Translations under genes and position numbers: made by a program
In this document: in pieces, positions 56,877 to 64,000 of the stretch
Layout: each line of letters begins with the position of its first letter
How positions within the stretch are numbered: the stretch's first letter is position 1
Source of the DNA: Craterostigma plantagineum
Taxonomy: Eukaryota > Streptophyta > Magnoliopsida > Lamiales > Linderniaceae
Assembly: GCA_027422505.1 (NCBI GenBank)
Contig: JAPQWV010000300.1
Coordinates: 372,001 to 436,000 of the forward strand
DNA: 64,000 nucleotides
Reading direction: 5' to 3'
The notes under the pieces: generated by a model
What the model saw: only the letters and a program-made list of their open reading frames with translations
What the model was told of the DNA's origin: nothing
Database searches by the model: none

Positions 56877-57455
56877 GGGTTCAGGGTTCGGGGTTCCGGG
56901 TTCAGGGTTCAGGGTTTGGGTTCAGGTTTCGGGGTTCAGGCTTCGGGGTTCAGGGTTCGGGGTTCGTGGTTTTATGGTCGTGGTTCGGGGTTTAGGGTTT
57001 GGGGTTTAATGGTTCGGGGTTCCGAGTTTGGGGTTTCGGGTTCGGTGTTTCGGGTTTGGGGTTCAGAGTTCGAGTTTCGTGGTTGGGGGTTAAGGGTTCG
57101 GGGTTCAGGGTTTTGGGTTTAGGGTTTAGGTTTGGGGTTCTGGGTTTGGGGTTTCAGGTTAGGGATTCGGGGTTTGGGGTTCAGGGTTCAGGGTTCGGTG
57201 TTCAGGGTTCAGGATTCGGGCTTTAGGGTTCGGGGTTCAGGATTCAGGGTTCATCAAGGGTCGGGGTTCAGGGGTCAGGGTTCAGGGTCAGAGTTCAGGG
57301 TTCAAGGTTCAGGGTTTTACGATTCAGGGTTTTAGGGTTTAGGGTTCAAGGTTCAGGGTGCAGGGTTTAGGGTACAGGGTTTAGGGGTTTAGAATTTAGG
57401 GTTTTAGGGTTTAGGTTTAGGGTTTAAGGGTTTAGGATTTAGGGTTTAGGATTTA
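56873..57455. repeat. Degenerate interstitial telomere-like repeat
   Basis: About 580 bp of GGGTTCAGGGTTCGGGGTTT-type heptamers. It becomes closer to TTTAGGG toward 57300-57450 (GGGTTTAGGGTTTAGG). The plant telomere unit is TTTAGGG. It joins the broken transporter exon on the left to the broken integrase on the right. Confidence 0.88.
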
Positions 57456-60217
57456 AACATTGTTCTCGCCATTTCCTATAGCACTTGGTTCTTTCTCTCA
57501 ACTACACCATTTTGCTGAGGGGTATTAGGAGCTGAAAAATTATGTGTATAACCATGCTGATCACAGAAGGATGCGAATGAGCTACTATAAAATTCCAATC
57601 CATCATCACTACGAATTTTGCATAAAGTGGTATCCTGCTCATTTTCTAGCTTGTTTACTAATGATAGAAGTTCTCTAGAGCCTCACTCTTATGTGCAAGA
57701 AATATCACCCATGAGTACCTAGAGTAATCGTCTACAATCACAAATGCATAATTCTTACCTCGTATAGACATGGTTTGAACGGGACCAAAAAGGTCAAGAT
57801 GAAGTAGCTCTAAAGGTCTAGATGTAGAGATGTATTCTTACTCTTAAAAGACGATTTGGTTTGCTTACCCATTTGACATGCCTGACATGTCCTGTCTTTT
57901 GAGAACTTACCAATCGGAACTCCACGTACCATGTCTTTGTCAATGATATGGGATATTAGTTCCATGTAGACATGACCAAGACGCCGGCGCCATAACCATG
58001 AGGTATCCTGAGTAGTAGCTAAGCACTTAACATTTTGGTTAGTGATATCATCGGGTGTGATACAATATATATTCCCCTACCTAGATGCACTAAAGATTAC
58101 TTGATCATCTTTCCTAACTATTCACTTATCATTTTCAAAAATCACGGAATGACCCTTATCACATAGTTGATTTATACTGATCAAGTTATGCTCAAGATCC
58201 TTCACTAGCCAAACATCATCTATAGTTGTATTGAGAATGCTACCTACTGTTCCAATATCAATTATCTTAGTTTTTGTGTTATCAGCATATGATACAAACC
58301 ATCGTCGCATGCTTTCAGCAGACAAAATTAGTGATATCACATGTCATATGTCGAGAGCATCCACTGTCAAGATACCACCTCTTTTTCTTGCTGGTGCTCT
58401 TTCTCTGTACCTGCAAGCATTTGCATTTTCTGAGGTACCCAACTTCTGTTGGGTCCCAACACATTAGCAGCAATATAATTCATGTTCACATGTGACAAGC
58501 TATCGTTTTCAACAGATGATTGGGGGCAGTCACAGTTGTATGTTTAGGTTTCCAAACATATTTAGACCTGTCAACAAGTTTCAGAAAGTAATTATAAGAA
58601 TGACGACCATTTCCACCACAAGTGAAGTACTTAGTTTTTGGAACCTCTAGTACTGCCTGTTTTTCTACAGTGGAATATCCTATCCCTGATCTCTCAATGT
58701 ACCTACGAATATTTAGTAGGAGATCTAGATTTTGTTTCCCCTGAAGTAGCCTATCAACAGTGCGCTCTTTCTCACTTAGGGACTAAGTGCAGTAATATCA
58801 CTAGTCAATTCCTTATTCGATTTGTCTACTACATCACATTTACATGCTCTCTTTTCTTCCTTCAAGGTTTCTACTTCACTCCTTAGACTCGTAATCTCTA
58901 GGTCAGCTTGATGTTTCTCCTGGCTAAGGTTATCCCTTTGCTTCATTATTTCTTTCACTAAAGCATTAATATACTTTACCTTTCCATAGGCATTTTGAAT
59001 CAGTTCGCATAACTCTTTTTTGCTCTCATCTACATCAAACACTGAGGATGCACTTTAATCAGGATCGTTAGCATAGATCTCATTCAAGATATTAATTTTC
59101 TCAATACTTGATGAATATAATACCTTATCATCGTCGGCCATGTATGCATTATTTTCGTCCTCTGACTGTTCGTTCTCGGAGTCATCCCAGTTGCTCACCA
59201 TGGCTTTTGTTTCTTTAGTTTCTTGTCATCGTTTGCTTGAGGGCAGTTCTGAGCAAAGTGACCGGGCTTATTGCATTTGAATCATCGAGAAGTGTTGCGC
59301 TTAGTTGTATTGGCTCCCTTCGGTTGAAACTTGTTGAAGTTGCCTTTGAACTCCTTTCGGTGAAATTTTTCGAATCTCTTAGTGAGCATGGCGAGTTGTT
59401 GCATCATGCTTTCCTCACTTTCTTCTCCTTCGGCAAACTCTTCATCAGATTGCTCAGCATTGAAGGCGATGGACTTCTGATTCCGAGGCTGTGTGATCTC
59501 ATTGAGGGAAGTCTGAGTCATCTCGTAAGAAGTAAGAGATCCTATCAGTTCTGGAATCGGCAGTTTCTCCAAGTCTTTGGCCTCATAGATAGCAGTCACT
59601 TTGGCATTCCAGTCTCTGGGAAGCGATCTCAGTATCTTCCTGACTTTTTCGCTTTCTGGTACCTTTTTCCCAAGAGAGAACATCTGGTTGATGATACCCA
59701 TAAATCTGGCGTACATTTGGTTAATCGTCTCAGTGGGTTTCCATAGAGAACAACTCGTACTGGTGGGTGAGAAGAGCTATCCTCTCTTGTACCACTCTTG
59801 TAGTGCCTTCGTGTGTTACTTGCAGCATGTCCCACATATCTGTTGCAGTCTCACAGGAGCTGATGCGGTTGTACTCTTCTTCGTTAGTGCACATGCGATT
59901 AAGCTCTTTGCTTTGGCATTTCGAGAGAGCCCATGTTTCTGAGCAGTAGCGTATTCAGCAGGGATCTTGCTGGTTCCATCAGTTTTTGTAGTGGGACTGT
60001 AGGGTCCAGTCATGACGATCTCCCAGATGTCGTAGTCAACAGCGATTAAGAACTCTTTCATCCTGTTCTTCCCGATAGTGTAGTTGGTACCATCGAACTA
60101 TGGAGGTCTGGTATGAGACTGACCTTCTGCAAACACATCAAAACTCAAAGAAGCCAATAGATCTTTTACTCAGGCTTGTTAGGCCCGCCGTATGAGTAAC
60201 CTCGCTCTAATACTAAT
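57456..60217 (-). pseudogene. Sirevirus gag, protease and start of integrase (element B/C, 5' half)
   Basis: On the minus strand: degenerate primer site next to the LTR (about 60200-60216), gag (60061-59282, then a coiled-coil end at 59042-58776), protease region (about 58370-58122), and integrase zinc-binding and core regions to 57456. Many stops and frameshifts are present, and the zinc-knuckle region near 59280 is altered. It ends in integrase just before the point where the fragment at 29540 begins. Confidence 0.78.
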
Positions 60218-60780
60218 TGAAGTAAAATATGTGCCTAAGAGGGGGGTGAATTAGGCTACTAAAACCTTTTTGCTTCTTTGATATTAAGTATCTTTAAAAT
60301 GAGAACATCACAAGTAAAGCGTTTTGATGGTTATTCCCTTAATTGTTGGTCGAGTGGATTCGTGTGAGTGCAATTGAACAAAAAAGTAAATGACACCTGG
60401 ATTTATAGAGGTTATATCCCCAATTGGGGTTTAGTCCTCTCCTTGAGGTCTACTCCTCAACAGTTTGATCAATCCACTATGTTACTGTAGTTGGTTACAG
60501 AAGTGACCGAGCGCCCTTACACAACCAAGACCAAGATGAACACTAGATCGCGGCTAGGGTGCCTAACGACGAGTTTCGTTCCACGTCGTCCCTTGAGAAT
60601 CCGTATTCTCCGACTGGAAGTAGTTCGCTCCCAAAGGTCAGGCGGATCTCAAATCCTCCCTTCACGAAAGGCACGCTTCATTCTTGTCTCCTTGTGAGGT
60701 TCACACACGCTCAGACTGGGATGATGGTTTTTCTAAACTAGGGTGCTCTCAACTATCGAATGAAAGCACAAAGCACTAAC
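60218..60780 (-). repeat. 5' LTR of element B/C, interrupted
   Basis: TGAAGTAAAATATGTGCCTAAGAGG starts an LTR about 90% like 21071-21620. It is cut at CAAAGCACTAAC, where the next LTR begins. Confidence 0.8.
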
Positions 60781-61108
60781 TGTTAGTCCCGATTTTCACC
60801 AAAACGAACAACTTCGGACGGATTAAACACGCCTAATAGATCGGAATCGAGAACGGGCGTGGGGCTTGGTGGTGTTCTTGAGGAGGCTCTCTCACTCTAA
60901 AATTGTTTATTTGATCTACACACACAAGCACTCCTAACTATGTGTTAGGGTTTTAGTATTTATACCACACGTTGGTATATAATACTTGGGCCCTTGTGTA
61001 AGCCCATTACAATACGGGCTAGCCCATTACGACCTACCCCAAATTAACTAAAAGCTAACCAACAAAGATAATATAATGAAATTGAACACTACAAAATATT
61101 TCCTAACA
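60781..61108 (-). repeat. LTR of another copia-type element (element D), 328 bp
   Basis: Bounded by TGTTAGTCCC and TTTCCTAACA and followed inward by ATCTCCCCCTTAGTG, a polypurine tract on the minus strand. A minus-strand TATA box (GGTATAAATACTAAAACC) lies near 60950-60968. It is the 3' LTR of an element running out of the window to the right, inserted in the LTR of element B/C. CTAAC precedes it. Confidence 0.7.
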
Positions 61109-63111
61109 ATCTCCCCCTTAGTGTTCAATCTTCAATTCAGCGCGGGATATCTTTGTTGGGCGTATTGGAGGAATCTCGAGTCCTAACAAACTCCCCCTAC
61201 AAGGGATATCTCCTCTTCTTGCGGAGGCATTGATGGCTCGACTAGGACTCACTTGTGAAGATTCTCCAATCTTCTTCTTCTCGACGCCGGATTCGTCGTC
61301 TTCGAACGGAAGTTGTCTGGTTCGGCCACGAAGTTGACTAGTCTGGCTCCAGAAGAAGCTGGCGTGGGGTGTAAAAAATGTGCCAAGGCTCCATTGAAAT
61401 GTGACTTTCAAGAGTAGGGAGTCCGGTCTCCAGAGTGGTCAGCGCAGTGGTGGCGGAATGTGGTGGGTGAGATGTGCTATGGCTCCGTCGAGTGTTCCAT
61501 TATGAACAAATAGCCTGACACATCAGAATGCGTGGGGAGGTAGTGGAAGCCTCCGGCGATGCGTAAGCGCAGAGGTAGTGGAAGCCTCCGGCGTGGCGTA
61601 GCCTGCGTAGGTGGTGGAGTAGGTATTGTGAGAGGTGGTATAGGTGGTGTGAGCGAAGTGGATGATGGTTGCTGCTGATGCTGCTGTACGCTTTTCAACT
61701 CAGTTCTTCTCCTTTACTCCCCCTTGAGATGATCTCCGTCTTTGGGATCGTCACGTCGTCCGTGGGATGAGTCTGCCTCTGGCGTTGATGGTGGTGATGG
61801 AGATGTGGTGTGGCGTTGAGTGAGGCAATCATGTGGGATTCTCAGGAGTAGCAGCATTTGGCTTTCCTCCAAGTTCATTTCGAAACTTGGAAGAGGCGGA
61901 GCAGCATGTGGTGGCGTAGGCTTAGGCGTAGGAGTGGTGTCGGTGATGGAACCTTGTCCTTCATAGATCCTCGTGAACTCGAGTGCGGGATGGAATGTGT
62001 AAGTTCCTCGCTGATTGCTACGAGTCGGGTCACCATCACGAACGGGGTAACTAACCAGACGGGGGTCACAAAGACGCTCCGTCGTCGCGACATCAAAATG
62101 CGTGTCCGATGAGCCGCCTGTTTGCGCAGGACGGGTAAAGACGGGGTCACTAAGACTTCCTGTTGGCATCATCGATGAGACAGACTCAAACGATTGATGG
62201 CCTAGGCTCACGGTTGTGGTGACGTTGGCCGTGCTAGGTCTTCCGCTCTCAGTCACAGAGACATCACCGAGCGTTTGGGCAAGTTCACGAAGAACCTGCG
62301 GTGCGTAAAGAGTGTTTGTGTCCTAGAAATTGGAAAATTTCGGTGGGTGAGGACACTAGACTCGACGTGGGTGGAAGAGGTGCAGTGAGAGGCGGGGCAC
62401 TGCATGTTCAACATCAACCGTCGTGGGGCGGTGATGGCTAACGTGGTTCCTCTTGCGCGAATGAAACAACTATCTGCGAAAGGATAGCTGAGTGGTTGGG
62501 AGGGGTTAATTGCGCGGTTGGACCAGATGCCGCGACTTCTACTCGAGAAACGAACGAGTCGTCTCCTGTACCTATGGGCGAGGTCCGGGTTGTGGTGAGA
62601 TATGACAGAGGAGTGCGATCATGTCGTCGTTGGTTCGCAACTCCTGCAAGCAACTTACTTCATCCTCCCGAGATCGTTGATTGGATATTTGCGTGGAGGA
62701 GGATGTCGCGCGACCTAGACCTAGATAAGAGGCTAGGGTAGTCTCGTTCCTGGGTTAGGATCAGTGGGGTTTCACCGATCCATGGGAACTGTGGTGGCGT
62801 GGCGTGATTGCGTTGAATGGCGACCATGAGCGATGTCGATGAGGGTGACCCAAAACTGTTCATCAGACACTTCAGGGACTCGTCTGGTGGAAGGTGAGGG
62901 CGTAGTGAAGAGCATGGTGGCAGAGGACGTCTCCATGTAGCCCACCATGATGGAATGGATGGCAGTGGGTGGACGGTGGAGTCTGGAACCTGAGATCCAC
63001 ATCGTCTAAGCATCGAGATTGGATGGCGCGCCCACTGATGGTTGGTTGATCTCTTGTCAACCCTTCTTTGTAGGTCCGGGTTCTGCACGGATTTGTACAG
63101 AAGTCATGATG
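61109..63111 (-). other. Internal DNA of element D, coding not recognised
   Basis: Several minus-strand open frames (61411-61118, 62256-61714, 63088-62660) are Pro/Ser/Thr/Arg-rich and do not show copia domains. CTAACAAACTCCCCCTAC at about 61183 repeats the LTR-end/polypurine pattern. Base composition is clearly more GC-rich than its neighbours. It could be a degenerate gag or linker region or a captured host sequence; I cannot decide. Confidence 0.35.
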
Positions 63112-63375
63112 GTTGCTCGCTTCTCTGACATCCCTTCATGAACGTGGAGCAATCCGTGTAACGTGCATGATGGGGTTGGTTGCTCGCAGTGCATACCGGT
63201 CATGAATGTGGAGCAACCCATGTACCATTCATGCCGGGGAGTGGTTGCTCACGTCGTGTACCAGTCATGTATGCGGAGCAACCCGGGTACCATACATGCT
63301 GGGAAGTGGTTGCTCACGTCGTGTACCAGTCATGTATGTGGAGCAACCCAGGTACCATACATGCTGGGACTGTGA
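63112..63375. repeat. 65-bp tandem repeats, four units
   Basis: Units start near 63113, 63178, 63243 and 63308 and share GGTTGCTC, then CATGTATG(T/C)GGAGCAACCC and GTACCATACATGCTGGG. The last two are almost identical and the first is degenerate. Confidence 0.88.
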
Positions 63376-64000
63376 ATTGGCATTTGGAAATTCGGCTCCG
63401 AAAAGTTTGGGGGTGACCTAAACTTTTTCTATAATGTGCCAATACCGTCCTAGGTCGATCGTTGGGTACGGTGATCGTTGCCGCGTTTTGGATTTGCCTT
63501 CAAAATTTCACAAAAACGTCGTCTATACCGAAAATTTTGGCCCAGAAAAATTTGTTTCGGAAAATTTTAAAAGTGTAAAATAGGCAAAGTCCAATGGGCT
63601 TAGAAAATTTTTCTCTATCTAATGATATAAAAAATTTCAACCAAATTTTTTTTATTTTATTTTATTTATTTTATTTTTTTATATATATATATATATTTTA
63701 AACCTTATTTAATCCGAAGGGGGCCAGAAATTTTTGGTGGTAAAAAACGTTTAAGTGTATTTTTAAAGAGTGATTTTGCAAGATTCGAAGCCAAAAATCG
63801 ATTTGGATCAAGTTTGAAGGTCGGGGTGCAAATTTCTCGGGGGGTGCGAAAAATGATGTGTGAAAATGTGCGAAAAATGTTGTCCCGAGAAATTTCGTTG
63901 AGAGAGTGAGTCGCGAAAACTTCGAAGATTCGGAAAATTTCTCAGTTTGAAAAAAAATTCTCAGTTTTAAAAGTTTCTCAGGTTGAAAAATTCGCGGGTT
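63376..64000. other. Non-coding end of window
   Basis: AT-rich, with many GAAAATTT-like words and a T/TA-rich tract at about 63645-63700. No gene recognised. Confidence 0.4.

Noticed and set aside
56844..57335. Overlapping + strand frames rich in Gly, Phe, Val and Arg
   Set aside because: They are translations of telomere-like GGGTTCA repeats, open only because the repeat lacks stops in those frames.
63112..63375. 65-bp repeats and their overlapping ORFs as a repeat protein
   Set aside because: All three frames are open through the repeats, so coding is not supported; treated as tandem DNA repeat.

Overview
The window is nuclear DNA of a flowering plant, most likely a eudicot. The evidence is spliced genes with GT-AG introns, a plant-type leucine-rich-repeat receptor kinase, plant Ty1-copia retrotransposons of Sirevirus type, plant MITEs, tRNA-derived SINEs, and a piece of chloroplast clpP DNA lying in nuclear repeats. 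I cannot name the species.

Only two genes look like functioning host genes, and both lie in the first 9.1 kb. A 19-exon receptor kinase of the LRR-VIII-1 type occupies 312-6075 on the + strand. A five-exon START-domain (lipid-transfer) gene occupies 6876-9058 on the - strand. The START gene carries a Mutator-type MITE in its large intron, and a young non-autonomous copia element (gag and protease only, 9315-12115) sits about 260 bp upstream of its start codon.

From 12 kb onward the window is nested repeats. 12.6-13.5 kb is a foldback element. 13.8-15.2 kb is a three-level nest of hAT-like elements. 15.2-16.0 kb is degraded plastid clpP DNA. 16.8-19.9 and 30.1-34.7 kb are two members of an unfamiliar non-coding element rich in GTTAC motifs; the second has about 120-bp terminal inverted repeats and four 475-bp tandem units. 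36.1-39.4 kb is a complete hAT element (8-bp target duplication) with a damaged ZMYM/DUF4371-type transposase. 42.1-52.3 kb is a full-length young Sirevirus-type element, and a SINE sits in only one of its LTRs. 52.8-57.5 kb holds pseudogenes of a sugar transporter (two copies) and of arogenate dehydrogenase, cut off by degenerate telomere-like repeats. 60.8 kb onward is another copia-type LTR and its internal region, with 65-bp tandem repeats.

The most interesting structural observation is that the Sirevirus fragments at 21.1-29.5 kb (3' LTR, env-like ORF, RNase H, RT, end of integrase) and 57.5-60.8 kb (5' LTR, gag, protease, start of integrase) are complementary halves. They have the same orientation and meet at the same point in integrase, within about 3 bp. 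They therefore look like one old element split by about 27.9 kb of other DNA, whose right edge is telomere-like repeat. A second, cautionary observation is that many reading-frame breaks are one-base changes in homopolymers. Some 'pseudogene' calls, including the single frame problem in the receptor kinase, may therefore be assembly errors.
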